Shown piece by piece: positions 9,246-18,340 of a stretch of 64,000 nt of DNA (the first letter of the stretch is position 1; the number at the start of each line of letters is the position of its first letter). A program made the position numbers and the translations under genes. The notes below the pieces were generated by a model. The model made no database searches, had not been told where the DNA came from, and saw only the letters and a list, made by a program, of their open reading frames with translations. The DNA lies in contig JAESQY010000090.1 of assembly GCA_016764915.1 (NCBI GenBank), positions 62,001-126,000 of the forward strand. Reading direction: 5' to 3'. The DNA comes from Aliivibrio sp. Lineage in GTDB: Bacteria > Pseudomonadota > Gammaproteobacteria > Enterobacterales > Vibrionaceae.

Positions 9246-11286
9246 ACGTTTAGAGTTATTGGCCAAGCAGGGCACAATTCGTCAACTTGATTACCAATTT
9301 GCTAAGTTTGTCTGTTTGCACTCCACTCAATCGGCACAGAATTTAACTGCGCTGGTGGTAGCATTGGTCAGTTTTGAGTTAGGCAGAGGGCATATTTGTC
9401 TGACTCTGTCACAGCTAAATAGCCGCCATCTGTTTGGTCTTTCAGCCACCAAATCCGCACAACTGCTGGATGGGGTTGAGATCGAAAAAGGAGAGATACC
9501 AGCGATTGAACAGTGGGTAAATGTGCTATTGCCTGAGTCATTCATCTCTGATGGCTCGAAAGCGACGCCGCTGGTTATAGCGGATGATCGTCTCTATCTC
9601 CACCGCTACTGGGATTTTGAGCAGCGTGTGGCGAATCAATTGAAGAAGCTAGCGCAACCGATTGATGTTAATAGTGAAACTCATAAGGTTCTCGATGAAC
9701 TATTTACGCCAAGTTACCACTACCTATTTAATGGACTGCAGTCGTTATCCTCAAAGGGGGATACTGAGACTAACCAACAAGTAACACGCCAACAACTGGT
9801 GTGTGACATGTTAGATGTAGTGGAAACCGATGAATTAGATTGGTCTGCCATCGATGCCTTACTAACTGGTGCGGTGCGATTTGATGAGTTACAGCCTCTG
9901 GATAAGATGGTGCCGACCAGTGCCTGTTTAAATTGGCAAAAAGTGGCAGCAGCGGTGGCCCTGTCGCGTCGTTTCTCAGTGATATCAGGTGGACCCGGAA
10001 CCGGAAAAACCACCACAGTAACCAAACTGCTTGCGGCGTTGGTTACCGAGTCTGAGCTAGAGTTGACGATTAAACTGGTGGCTCCAACAGGTAAGGCAGC
10101 GGCAAGATTGACCGAATCGATAGGTCAAGCTGTCACCTCTTTGGCTGTTTCTCCAGAAGTGAAAGCGATGATACCGACGGAGGCGAGTACCCTGCATCGA
10201 TTGCTTGGTTACGTGCCCAATCAGGTTGAATTTCGCCACAATCGACACAACCCTCTGCATTTAGATGTGTTGGTGGTGGATGAGGCGTCGATGATTGATC
10301 TGCCTATGATGGCCCGGCTGCTTGATGCACTACCTGAACATGCGAGACTGATTCTACTGGGCGATAAAGATCAACTGGCATCAGTGGAAGCGGGGGCGGT
10401 ACTGGGCGATATTTGTTCTTTTGTTGAGCGAGGTTATAGTGCGCAACAGGCGCAAAAATTATCACAACTAACGGGCTATCATTTGTCTCAGGGCAGGAGC
10501 AGTAATGCGATTTCAGATAGTCTCTGCATGCTGCAAAAAAGCTATCGATTCGATGCACGCTCTGGCATCGGTCAATTGGCGAAAGCGATCAACATGGGCA
10601 ATAGCCATCAGGTTGAGAAAGTGTGGCAAAGCGGCTTTTCGGACATTAATTTTCATGAGTTCAGTGAAGCGAGTTACCAAGCGATGATCACCATGGTAGT
10701 GAATGATTATCGCGTTTATTTAGGACACATTAAGGATAACAGTGATCCTAAAACTGTACTGAAGGCGTTTGCGACATCACGTTTGTTGTGTGCGGTTAGA
10801 GAGGGGGACTTTGGTGTTATCGGTTTGAATCAAAGAGTAGAAAAAGCGCTGATACAGGGGCAATTGATACAGACCACGGTTGACGAGCTTTGGTACATTG
10901 GCAGGCCGATTATGATTGCCCAAAATGATCACGGTTTAGGGTTGTATAACGGCGACGTGGGTATCGCTATGTTAGATGACAATAACAAGTTACGTGTCTA
11001 TTTTGAGATGGCGGATGGAAAGATTCGCGGTGTGCTGCCAAGCCAACTACCAAACCATGAAACTGTATTTGCGATGACCATTCATAAATCCCAAGGGTCG
11101 GAATTTGAACACACCATTTTAGCGCTACCGAAAGAGTTCTCACCCATCTTAAATCGGGAGCTTATCTACACCGGGGTCACACGAGCCAAGAGGCGTCTGG
11201 ATCTGTATGGTTCACAAGCGGTTGTCGCGCGCGCAGTACAGGTGAAAACCGAGCGAGCCAGTGGTTTGCCGGAGTTATTGTTATGA
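9238..11286 (+). CDS. recD: RecBCD enzyme subunit RecD (5'-3' helicase)
   Basis: A 682-residue SF1B helicase starting MLKRLELLAKQGTIRQLDYQFAKFV. The ATG overlaps the recB stop and has AGGAGG 9 nt upstream, so translation is probably coupled. Walker A is SGGPGTGKTTTV, Walker B region LDVLVVDEASMIDLPMM, and late motifs are TIHKSQGSEFEH and ELIYTGVTRAKRR. It is about 70 residues longer than E. coli RecD (608), largely because of an insert before the helicase core (about residues 155-225, around LFNGLQSLSSKGDTET). RecD supplies the fast motor of RecBCD. Confidence 0.96.
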   Translation: MLKRLELLAKQGTIRQLDYQFAKFVCLHSTQSAQNLTALVVALVSFELGRGHICLTLSQLNSRHLFGLSATKSAQLLDGVEIEKGEIPAIEQWVNVLLPESFISDGSKATPLVIADDRLYLHRYWDFEQRVANQLKKLAQPIDVNSETHKVLDELFTPSYHYLFNGLQSLSSKGDTETNQQVTRQQLVCDMLDVVETDELDWSAIDALLTGAVRFDELQPLDKMVPTSACLNWQKVAAAVALSRRFSVISGGPGTGKTTTVTKLLAALVTESELELTIKLVAPTGKAAARLTESIGQAVTSLAVSPEVKAMIPTEASTLHRLLGYVPNQVEFRHNRHNPLHLDVLVVDEASMIDLPMMARLLDALPEHARLILLGDKDQLASVEAGAVLGDICSFVERGYSAQQAQKLSQLTGYHLSQGRSSNAISDSLCMLQKSYRFDARSGIGQLAKAINMGNSHQVEKVWQSGFSDINFHEFSEASYQAMITMVVNDYRVYLGHIKDNSDPKTVLKAFATSRLLCAVREGDFGVIGLNQRVEKALIQGQLIQTTVDELWYIGRPIMIAQNDHGLGLYNGDVGIAMLDDNNKLRVYFEMADGKIRGVLPSQLPNHETVFAMTIHKSQGSEFEHTILALPKEFSPILNRELIYTGVTRAKRRLDLYGSQAVVARAVQVKTERASGLPELLL

Positions 11287-11294
11287 AACACGCT

Positions 11295-12167
11295 TTAGTG
11301 GGATAAGTTCGGCTTTCTGACGACCAGATAAACGGCCAAGGCGGCGCAGGCAAAACCCACTGCGCCTAATAGATCAAAGCGCTCATCAAACACTAACCAA
11401 GCTTGAAAGGCGGTTGTGGGAGGTACGAGGTAGAAAACAGAGGCGACTTTAGAGGATTCACCATGTTTGACCATGTAAAGCAGCAGTAATACTGCCACCA
11501 CTGAGAGCGCAAAAACAAGCCATGTTAGAGTAAAAATGAACTGAGGTGTCCACTGCACAATCATGGTTTCAGTGGTGAGAGCAATAGGCAAGAATAGCAA
11601 ACCTGCCCCCATGTATTGCCAGACGGCAGCGCCTATCATGTCCATGTTTTGGCAGAATTTCTTTTGATATAACGTGCCAAAAGTGATGCCTAGCAACGCC
11701 ATGATAGTGAATAAAAATGCAGCCTCGACCTGTTCATAAGATTGCCATGCAATATTGCCTTGCAGCACCAGTGTGATACCAATAAAACCGATGGCCAAAC
11801 CCAACCATTGAGAGTGTCGTAAAGTGTTGTTTGAGATATTAACTAAAAAAATGGCAGTGAGGATGGGTTGTAAGCCAACGAGCAGTGAACACAAACCTGC
11901 AGGCATGCCGAATGAGATGCCAATATAGGTGCCGCCAAGGTAAAACCCATGAATTAGAATTCCTGAAACAAATGCGTGAAAACAGGCTCGCCCTTTTGGC
12001 AGTTTGGCCTTTAAAATTAGCATTAACGTAATAAAAACAAATACGTTGGCAATCATTCTAATCAGTAAAAAGGTCATGGGTTCGGCATAATTCAAGCCAA
12101 ATCGAGCTCCAATGAAACCAGTAGCCCAAAGAGCGACAAATATAAAAGGGGCAATTCGTGTCAGCAT
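11295..12167 (-). CDS. DMT-superfamily permease (EamA family)
   Basis: A 290-residue protein of about ten hydrophobic helices in two EamA repeats. It starts MLTRIAPFIFVALWATGFIGARFGLN, with the WATGFI signature typical of drug/metabolite transporters. The second half contains GITFGTLYQKKFC and ends with a conserved-style AWLVFDERFDLLGAVGFACAALAVYLVVRK. GGAG lies 5 nt before the ATG. It converges on recD with only 8 nt between stop codons. The substrate cannot be inferred; family members export amino acids, metabolites or drugs. Confidence 0.85.
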   Translation of the reverse strand: MLTRIAPFIFVALWATGFIGARFGLNYAEPMTFLLIRMIANVFVFITLMLILKAKLPKGRACFHAFVSGILIHGFYLGGTYIGISFGMPAGLCSLLVGLQPILTAIFLVNISNNTLRHSQWLGLAIGFIGITLVLQGNIAWQSYEQVEAAFLFTIMALLGITFGTLYQKKFCQNMDMIGAAVWQYMGAGLLFLPIALTTETMIVQWTPQFIFTLTWLVFALSVVAVLLLLYMVKHGESSKVASVFYLVPPTTAFQAWLVFDERFDLLGAVGFACAALAVYLVVRKPNLSH

Positions 12168-12188
12168 CGTTTCTCCGTATAGCTGTTG

Positions 12189-13118
12189 TTACATGCTAAC
12201 TTTGGTGGAAAAAAAGTGATATTTTTGGGTAGGATGGGCTTTTGCACGATACAGTGCAATATCGGCGGTTCTCATTAGTTCTGTGCTGGTATTACCATCA
12301 ACGGGAGCTAAAGAGATGCCTAAGCTGAGTGTGATATTAAGTTGATGCTCATTAGCAATGATCGGCTGAGTAAAGGCGTTTATTACTTTTTCTGCCATGG
12401 TTTTCATGCTGTTTATGGTGGTTGCTTTTTTTAATACGATGGCAAATTCATCGCCGCCTAAACGGGCAACAAAATCCGTTGAACGAATGGTCTCTTTAAG
12501 ACGTTTTGCCACGCTGACTAATAGTGCACCACCAGTGGGGTGACCATAAGTATCATTAATCGACTTAAAGTCATCTAAATCAAGCATCATAAATGCCACT
12601 TGAATATTCTCTGTCGCCATTGACTCTAAAGCACTGTTTAGCTCTTTAAGTAGAGAATAGCGATTATTTAAACCAGTCAAATAATCTTTTAATGCCAGCT
12701 TCTTGAGCTCTTCTTCTGCTTTTTTTTGTTCGGTATTGTCCAAAATAGCACCTACAATGCCTCGGGTTTTACCTGATGCGGTTTCAAAAAAAGCTTTGTG
12801 AAAGACAACATCATGAATGCTGCCATCGGCGTATTTTACTTTTGCTTCATAGATCTGTTTGCCACGTGAATCAAATAGATCTTTGTCTGCACGATAGTAG
12901 ACCTTAGCCAGTTTGGGATCAAACAGCTCAAAAACACTTTTGCCAATTAATTTAGCTTTTGATAAACCAATATAATCTTCGAAGGCACTGTTGCATCCAA
13001 GATATTTTCCCTCCGCATCTTTGACAAAGATGGGAGTGGGTACGGCATTAATGACAGCCAACAGCAGATCATTGCCTTCAATATCAGAGGCTAAGTTGAA
13101 AATGTTTCCGATGTCCAA
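12189..13118 (-). CDS. PAS-GGDEF diguanylate cyclase
   Basis: A 309-residue soluble protein. A PAS domain covers about residues 20-130 (VPTPIFVKDAEGKYLGCNSAFEDYIG), followed by a GGDEF domain from LTGLNNR (148). The active-site motif GGDEF is at 221-225. An RSTD inhibitory I-site (212-215) lies exactly five residues before it, so product inhibition by cyclic di-GMP is expected. It should make c-di-GMP from two GTP in response to a PAS ligand or redox cue. The start is a TTG at 13118 with AAGGA 8 nt upstream; no in-frame ATG lies nearby. It lies 21 nt downstream of the DMT permease start, read leftward, so the two may be cotranscribed. Confidence 0.9.
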   Translation of the reverse strand: MDIGNIFNLASDIEGNDLLLAVINAVPTPIFVKDAEGKYLGCNSAFEDYIGLSKAKLIGKSVFELFDPKLAKVYYRADKDLFDSRGKQIYEAKVKYADGSIHDVVFHKAFFETASGKTRGIVGAILDNTEQKKAEEELKKLALKDYLTGLNNRYSLLKELNSALESMATENIQVAFMMLDLDDFKSINDTYGHPTGGALLVSVAKRLKETIRSTDFVARLGGDEFAIVLKKATTINSMKTMAEKVINAFTQPIIANEHQLNITLSLGISLAPVDGNTSTELMRTADIALYRAKAHPTQKYHFFSTKVSM

Positions 13119-13260
13119 TCACGATTTCCTTATCTATTGTAAACACTTGACGCGAAGAGCATTATTCGGGCGTTATTATGGTATATATTATGGTCAGATA
13201 ACAATCATACAGAAGTATTAATATTTATTGGTTAAGTATTAGGCGATAGGAATTCATAAT

Positions 13261-13833
13261 ATGGCACAAAGAGTGACAGTCAAAGCTTTAAAAAAATATC
13301 CGTTTTGGTTAAAACCTTTTTTTATCAGCCAAAAACGCCGATATGGTGAAGTACTGCAACCTGGGCTGTTATGGGCAAGAGTACCTAAGTTATTTGCCGC
13401 TGTGGCTGCGCTTTACGGGGTGCTTGATAGGAAGCGGTCTCCTATATCACCGGTGCTCCGATCGTTAGTGACAGTGCGGGTTTCTCAAATTAATTGGTGC
13501 CATTTTTGCGTCGATATTAACGGTATGACATTAGCCAAACGCAGTGGTTCGTTGGCGAAAGTCGAACAGTTAGAGCAGTGGCAACAGAGTGACCTTTTTG
13601 ATGATAAAGAGCGAGCTGTGCTCGAATATACTGAAGCGGTAACTTACAGCGATCAGCAAGTGACCGATGAACAAGTTATGAAACTGCGTGATTATTTCGA
13701 TGATGATGGGATTGTTGAATTAACTGGATTGATCGCTTTTCAAAATCTATCCAGTAAATTTAATTCGGCGTTGGATGTACCTACTCAAGGATTTTGTTCA
13801 GTGTCGTTTAATCCCGAAAAGAAGGTCGATTAA
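13261..13833 (+). CDS. Carboxymuconolactone decarboxylase / AhpD-like family protein
   Basis: A 190-residue protein whose centre reads LVTVRVSQINWCHFCVDINGM. The CxxC pair (C80, C83) with a following acidic residue is the signature of the AhpD-like alkylhydroperoxidase fold in the CMD family. C-terminal LTGLIAFQNLSSKFNSAL also fits. Such proteins are often peroxidase or disulfide-relay enzymes, but many have no assigned substrate. It is divergent from the PAS-GGDEF gene and converges on argA 22 nt away. An AGGA lies about 9 nt before the ATG. Confidence 0.8.
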   Translation: MAQRVTVKALKKYPFWLKPFFISQKRRYGEVLQPGLLWARVPKLFAAVAALYGVLDRKRSPISPVLRSLVTVRVSQINWCHFCVDINGMTLAKRSGSLAKVEQLEQWQQSDLFDDKERAVLEYTEAVTYSDQQVTDEQVMKLRDYFDDDGIVELTGLIAFQNLSSKFNSALDVPTQGFCSVSFNPEKKVD

Positions 13834-13855
13834 ATCGCATATTCCTAGGTTTGTT

Positions 13856-15193
13856 TTAAACTGAAAGCTCCAAAATTTTCGAACGTCTTTGATAGTTATA
13901 AAGGTTCTGTTTAAGTTTGGGCAAATTAGAGACGTCCACTTCGTAGAAACCTTGTTCTCTAAACCAGTGTAGGCTACGCGTCGTTAGTACAAACAGTTTG
14001 TGTAGACCTTGCGAGCGAATTTGTTGCAGTAGGTATTTTAGTAATAGAGCCCCTCTGTCGCCATCACGGTAGTCAGGGTGAACGGCCATACAAGCCATTT
14101 CAGCCATATGCTCATCAGGGTAGGGGTAGAGAGCGGCGCAACCAATCACTAATCCATCTTTTTCAATAATGGTAAATTGATTGATCTCTTGTTCTAATTG
14201 TTCTCGAGAACGCCTCACTAATATCCCTTTCTGCTCTAAGGGACGGATCAGATCTAAAATACCACCAATGTCATCAATATCTGCTTTGCGAACTTGTTCA
14301 GAACTTTCCATAACAAGCTGGGTACCGATACCATCAAGTGAAAACAGCTCTTGGATCAGTGCGCCATCTTCTTTGTAACTGATCAAGTGACTTCTTGGAA
14401 CACCAGCGCGACAAGCGGCAATGGCGCCTCGAAGAAAACGTATTGTGCCATTGATGTCGCCATCATCTGGATTTAGGTTTTGTTCTCTATCTTTTAAAAT
14501 ATTCTCTGCTTCGTAGGGAAAGATTTCGGCGGCCACATCGCCATTTTTATTGATGACACCCTGCTCTGAACAGAAACCGATTAACTTGTCCGCTTTGAGT
14601 TTAATCGCAAGCTGAGTTGCGACCTCTTCTGAGAGTAAATTAAAACACTCTCCGGTTACTGAACTGGCGACTGGGCCGAGAACAACAATCGATTGCTGGT
14701 TGAGCATTCGATTAATACCGTCAGTATCGATTCTTCTCACTCTGCCTGTGTGGCAATAATCAATGCCATCGTCAATTCCCAGAGGCTGGGCAATGATGAA
14801 ATTACCACTGACCACATTAATTTGAGTTCCCGCCATTGGGGTATTATTAAGACTCATTGAGAGCCGTGCAGTAATATCAAGCTGTAGCTGTCCGGCAACT
14901 TGTTTAATTAACTCCAGAGTATGTTCGTCAGTGATTCGTACACCTTGATGATAAGGGGTCTCGATATTTTGGCTGCGTAACATGCTGTTCATCTGTGGTC
15001 TTGCGCCATAAACGATGACAATCTTCATGCCTAAACTGTTGAGTAGAGAGATATCATTAACAATACTGGCAAAGTTAGGCTCAGCGATTGCTTCACCACC
15101 CAACATAATGACAGCCGTTTTACCACGATGCGCATTAACGTATGGCGTGGATTGACGAAACCCTTTAACTAATGCAGTACTTCGTAACTTCAC
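13856..15193 (-). CDS. argA: N-acetylglutamate synthase
   Basis: A 445-residue protein of normal ArgA length (E. coli 443). The N-terminal amino-acid-kinase-like domain starts about residue 15 ([15 protein letters not shown]-like block: [15 protein letters not shown]), with [18 protein letters not shown]. The C-terminal GNAT acetyltransferase domain carries [20 protein letters not shown], the acetyl-CoA loop region. It performs the first step of arginine synthesis, acetyl-CoA plus glutamate giving N-acetylglutamate, and is feedback-inhibited by arginine in characterised members. A probable pair of ARG boxes lies just upstream (15206-15244), which suggests ArgR repression. Confidence 0.96.
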   Translation of the reverse strand: MKLRSTALVKGFRQSTPYVNAHRGKTAVIMLGGEAIAEPNFASIVNDISLLNSLGMKIVIVYGARPQMNSMLRSQNIETPYHQGVRITDEHTLELIKQVAGQLQLDITARLSMSLNNTPMAGTQINVVSGNFIIAQPLGIDDGIDYCHTGRVRRIDTDGINRMLNQQSIVVLGPVASSVTGECFNLLSEEVATQLAIKLKADKLIGFCSEQGVINKNGDVAAEIFPYEAENILKDREQNLNPDDGDINGTIRFLRGAIAACRAGVPRSHLISYKEDGALIQELFSLDGIGTQLVMESSEQVRKADIDDIGGILDLIRPLEQKGILVRRSREQLEQEINQFTIIEKDGLVIGCAALYPYPDEHMAEMACMAVHPDYRDGDRGALLLKYLLQQIRSQGLHKLFVLTTRSLHWFREQGFYEVDVSNLPKLKQNLYNYQRRSKILELSV

Positions 15194-15205
15194 AGACTCG
15201 ACCCT

Positions 15206-15244
15206 TATTGTTATTTATTCAGTTATAGTGACTAAATATCTGCA
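15206..15244. promoter_or_regulatory. Probable tandem ARG boxes (ArgR operator) upstream of argA
   Basis: Two 18-nt segments, 15206-15223 and 15227-15244, each fit much of the ARG-box pattern wnTnaATwwwwATnnAnw. Each has one to three mismatches at key bases. They are separated by exactly 3 bp, the spacing known for paired ARG boxes in enteric arg operators. They begin 12 nt upstream of the argA start and lie on the far side from the DUF2850 gene. The match is by eye and has not been scored. Confidence 0.5.
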
Positions 15245-15340
15245 AATGTGCAATAGAAAGTTAAGGTGTAATGATTATTTTGTTATTGCTATAGTAGTGG
15301 GAATATAGCGCATTATTAATAAATGAGATAAAGACAACTT

Positions 15341-15730
15341 ATGGACAGACGTCGTCGTTTACAGGAACTGAAGCGAAACAAATTTAGAACACTGCTGCTT
15401 GTCGGTGTGATCGGTTTAGGTTTGCTGATTGCTGCGATTGGTGGAGTGATTCGTGGAACCATTAGTTATACACCCAATGTACCCGAAACGGCCATTTATG
15501 GTACTTGGGTAGAACAAAACGTTCCCGACTACGATGCTGATAAGTTCACCGTTAATAAAGATGGGATAACTTCTAAAGGACGAATGGTTAGCAGCAGTTA
15601 TGAGTTTAATGGTAAAGAGCTAACCTATCAACATGCCAATTTAGAGTATCGTTACTTATATGAAAAGCGTCGACATATAATGAAAAGAGTGAGTCCTCAG
15701 CACTATGAATCATGGTTCCATAAAAAATAG
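15341..15730 (+). CDS. DUF2850 family membrane-anchored protein
   Basis: A 129-residue protein with a basic N-terminus (MDRRRRLQELKRNKFR), one membrane segment at about 18-38, and a C-terminal periplasmic-type domain beginning PETAIYGTWVEQNVPDYDAD. This layout and the YGTWVEQ motif match the DUF2850 family, which I know from Vibrionaceae next to argA. The function is not known. It is divergent from argA, so it may share the regulatory region between 15194 and 15340. Confidence 0.75.
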   Translation: MDRRRRLQELKRNKFRTLLLVGVIGLGLLIAAIGGVIRGTISYTPNVPETAIYGTWVEQNVPDYDADKFTVNKDGITSKGRMVSSSYEFNGKELTYQHANLEYRYLYEKRRHIMKRVSPQHYESWFHKK

Positions 15731-15850
15731 CCATTCCAGCACGTTGTAATATAAAGTCAAATAAAGGTAAATTCTTTTTATAGGCATTGCTCTGACGAGT
15801 ATTGTTTGTCATTCTTGCGTCTTCATCATTTTTCAAAATAGGTATTGTCT

Positions 15851-16972
15851 GTGTTTCGTAAACTCTCGGTTGTTTTTATTATTATCGGTTTAGCAGGGTG
15901 TGCTCGTCCTACTGATCATGGGCAGCAATATCTTGATGGTGAATTCGAGAGTAATTTAAATCAAGTATCGGCCATTCAATCTGAGCAACCCACTGATTTT
16001 CGATCATTTAAAGAGCAGAGCCAAAAAGTGATTGATGGTTCTCCATCAATGACGATGCGTTATCAAGGTCTCTACACTCAACTGCAACTTTGGGCTGATG
16101 AAAGTGGTGACCTTGCAACTCTGACAAACTACGGTATTGATTTTTCTCAGATGGGTGGTGGTGATAAACAGGGTAATGTTTTAATGACTGGCTATTTCTC
16201 ACCCGTGATTGATTTGCGACGAACCAAAGATGATGTCTATCAGTATCCACTCTATTTAAAACCCTCATGTATTGATGATTGTCCAACCCGAGCAGAGATC
16301 TACGATGGAGCACTGGACGGTCAAGGTCTTGAGTTAGGTTATGCGGAAAATCTAATTGACCCATTTATCATGGAAGTACAGGGAAGTGGTTTTGTTGATT
16401 TTGGTGACAGCGAGACGTTTGATTACTTCTCTTATGGCGGAAAAAATAACCACCCTTATGTCAGTATCGGTCGAGTGTTGATAGAGCGTGGTGAAGTCCC
16501 GAGAAAGAAGATGTCATTAAAAGCGATCAAAGAGTGGGTTGAAAAACAAGATGATGCGACGGTTAGAGAGCTGTTAGAGCAAAATACCTCTTATGTATTC
16601 TTTTCACCTCGTGGCGAAGCCCCGGTAAAAGGGACCGCAGGCATACCGCTAATTGGTGGAGCATCGGTAGCTGCAGATAGAGATCTATTTCCAATGGGAA
16701 CGCCACTGCTAGCCGAAGTACCTCAGCTGGATGAAGAGGGCGTTTGGAATGGGAAGTGGGTGTTAAAATTATTGATTGCTTTAGACACAGGTGGTGCGGT
16801 GAAAGAGAATCATCTTGACCTATACCACGGGATGGGACTGCAGGCTGGAATTGATGCTGGTCACTATAAACACTTTGGGCGAGTATGGAAGTTAGGTGTA
16901 GAAGGCACTGAGACGGCAGCAGCGGGTGTTTCATTGAACTCAACGAGCGAAGAGCCGATTCCTGAGTCTTAA
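15851..16972 (+). CDS. mltA: Membrane-bound lytic murein transglycosylase A
   Basis: A lipoprotein of 373 residues (E. coli 365). The signal peptide ends in the lipobox LAGC (MFRKLSVVFIIIGLAGCARP), so it is anchored in the outer membrane. The body contains VLMTGYFSPVIDLRR, FIMEVQGSGFV, the 3D-domain segment and the catalytic aspartate motif ALDTGGAVK. It cleaves the MurNAc-GlcNAc bond in peptidoglycan to give 1,6-anhydro products. I chose the GTG at 15851, which has AGG 8 nt upstream, over the TTG at 15845, which has it too close. A strong terminator follows. Confidence 0.94.
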   Translation: MFRKLSVVFIIIGLAGCARPTDHGQQYLDGEFESNLNQVSAIQSEQPTDFRSFKEQSQKVIDGSPSMTMRYQGLYTQLQLWADESGDLATLTNYGIDFSQMGGGDKQGNVLMTGYFSPVIDLRRTKDDVYQYPLYLKPSCIDDCPTRAEIYDGALDGQGLELGYAENLIDPFIMEVQGSGFVDFGDSETFDYFSYGGKNNHPYVSIGRVLIERGEVPRKKMSLKAIKEWVEKQDDATVRELLEQNTSYVFFSPRGEAPVKGTAGIPLIGGASVAADRDLFPMGTPLLAEVPQLDEEGVWNGKWVLKLLIALDTGGAVKENHLDLYHGMGLQAGIDAGHYKHFGRVWKLGVEGTETAAAGVSLNSTSEEPIPES

Positions 16973-16997
16973 AAGTGGCCTCTCTGGACAAATGAGT

Positions 16998-17030
16998 AAA
17001 GAGTGCGTATAAAACGCACTCTTTTTGTTT
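16998..17030 (+). terminator. Rho-independent terminator of mltA
   Basis: An 11-bp stem AAAGAGTGCGT / ACGCACTCTTT around a 5-nt loop, followed by a T-rich run. Confidence 0.9.
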
Positions 17031-17055
17031 TTGAATACTATTAAAAGGCATTTCA

Positions 17056-17877
17056 ATGCGTGAGCTCACGACCCCTGCATCTGACAGCTATGATCAACGA
17101 TTTGGCGGTACTCGCCGTTTATATGGTAACAGCGAAGTAGAGATCCTGCGTGCCGCTCATGTTTGCGTCATTGGCATCGGTGGTGTGGGCTCTTGGGCTG
17201 CTGAGGCACTCGCTCGATCTGGGATTGGAGCGATCACTTTGATCGACATGGATGATGTTTGTATCACCAACATTAATCGTCAAATTCATGCGATGTCTGG
17301 AACCGTCGGTTTGAGTAAAATTGAGGTGATGGCAGAGAGAATCAAACTGATCAACCCTGAGTGTCAAATAACTCTAATCGATGACTTTATTACAACCAAG
17401 AATATCTCTGAATATATCGGTAAGCACTTTGATTATGTGCTTGATGCCATCGACAGTATGAAACCTAAAGCTGCGCTGCTCTCTTATTGTAAAAGCAACA
17501 AGATTAAAGTGATCACAACAGGTGGTGCTGGTGGACAAACCGATCCAACTCAAATTCAAATTGTCGATTTGGCGAGAACGATTCAAGACCCATTAGCGAA
17601 AAAACTAAAAGATACATTGCGCCGTTTTCATAATTTCCCGAAAAATACCAAGCGTAAATTTGGTATTGATTGTGTATTCTCAACTGAGCAACTGAGATAT
17701 CCTCAAGCGGATGGCTCTGTTTGTAATGCAAAATCAACCGCAGAGGGACCGAAAAAAATGGATTGTGCAACCGGTTTTGGTGCATCAACCGTGGTGACAG
17801 CCTCTTTCGGTTTTGTCGCGGTATCTCGAATTATTGCCAAGCTAATTGAAAAACACTCAACAGTTAAGCCGAAGTAA
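17056..17877 (+). CDS. tcdA: tRNA threonylcarbamoyladenosine dehydratase (TcdA/CsdL)
   Basis: A 273-residue E1-like, ThiF-family enzyme. The ATP-binding motif is VIGIGGVGSWAAEALARSG (about residues 37-55), followed by TLIDMDDVCITNINRQIHA, the adenylation-site arginine region. TcdA dehydrates t6A to cyclic ct6A at position 37 of ANN-decoding tRNAs using ATP, with sulfur-relay partners CsdA and CsdE nearby, as in E. coli. AAGG lies 8 nt before the ATG. The 3' end overlaps the convergent csdE by 14 nt. Confidence 0.95.
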   Translation: MRELTTPASDSYDQRFGGTRRLYGNSEVEILRAAHVCVIGIGGVGSWAAEALARSGIGAITLIDMDDVCITNINRQIHAMSGTVGLSKIEVMAERIKLINPECQITLIDDFITTKNISEYIGKHFDYVLDAIDSMKPKAALLSYCKSNKIKVITTGGAGGQTDPTQIQIVDLARTIQDPLAKKLKDTLRRFHNFPKNTKRKFGIDCVFSTEQLRYPQADGSVCNAKSTAEGPKKMDCATGFGASTVVTASFGFVAVSRIIAKLIEKHSTVKPK

Positions 17878-18295
17878 TTTGTTTAATCTGTTCTACTATA
17901 GCCCTAAGCCCGTTGCCTCTTGATGGGCTAAGGTGAGCAATCATCCCTAGCTTGTCAAAGTAAGCTTCGGTATCAAACGCTTGAATCTGCTGCGCGTCTT
18001 TATGATTAAATGCCGCCATTACCAGAGCAATGAGTCCCCTGACAATTCGAGCATCTGAATCGGCATAGAAACTGAAAATCCCACTGTTATTTTGATAATG
18101 TAGCCATACTTTGCTTTCACAACCCGCAATGGTGGCTTGATCCTGTTTAAGAGAATCTGGCATGACAGGCATTTTTTTACCCATTTGAATGACAGTTCTA
18201 TACCTCTCTTCCCAGCCATCACAGTGCTGCATTGTTTCAATAATTGAATCTGCAGTGACGGTGACGCCAAAAGGGTTATCAGGAAAGTCATTCAT
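17864..18295 (-). CDS. csdE: Sulfur acceptor protein CsdE (SufE family)
   Basis: A 143-residue SufE-like protein. The persulfide-accepting cysteine is in IAGCESKVWLHYQ, and the family core ARIVRGLIALVMAAFN and a C-terminal SPSRGNGLRAIVEQIK are present. CsdE takes sulfur from CsdA and is thought to pass it to partners including TcdA. It lies downstream of csdA on the same strand with a 45-nt gap, giving a csdA-csdE operon facing tcdA. SufE itself is the alternative, but the neighbourhood argues for CsdE. Confidence 0.93.
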   Translation of the reverse strand: MNDFPDNPFGVTVTADSIIETMQHCDGWEERYRTVIQMGKKMPVMPDSLKQDQATIAGCESKVWLHYQNNSGIFSFYADSDARIVRGLIALVMAAFNHKDAQQIQAFDTEAYFDKLGMIAHLSPSRGNGLRAIVEQIKQITSA

Positions 18296-18340
18296 AGTGT
18301 TCTCAAAGGTAAAAGGTCAAAGGTCAAAAATTAATGGTAT

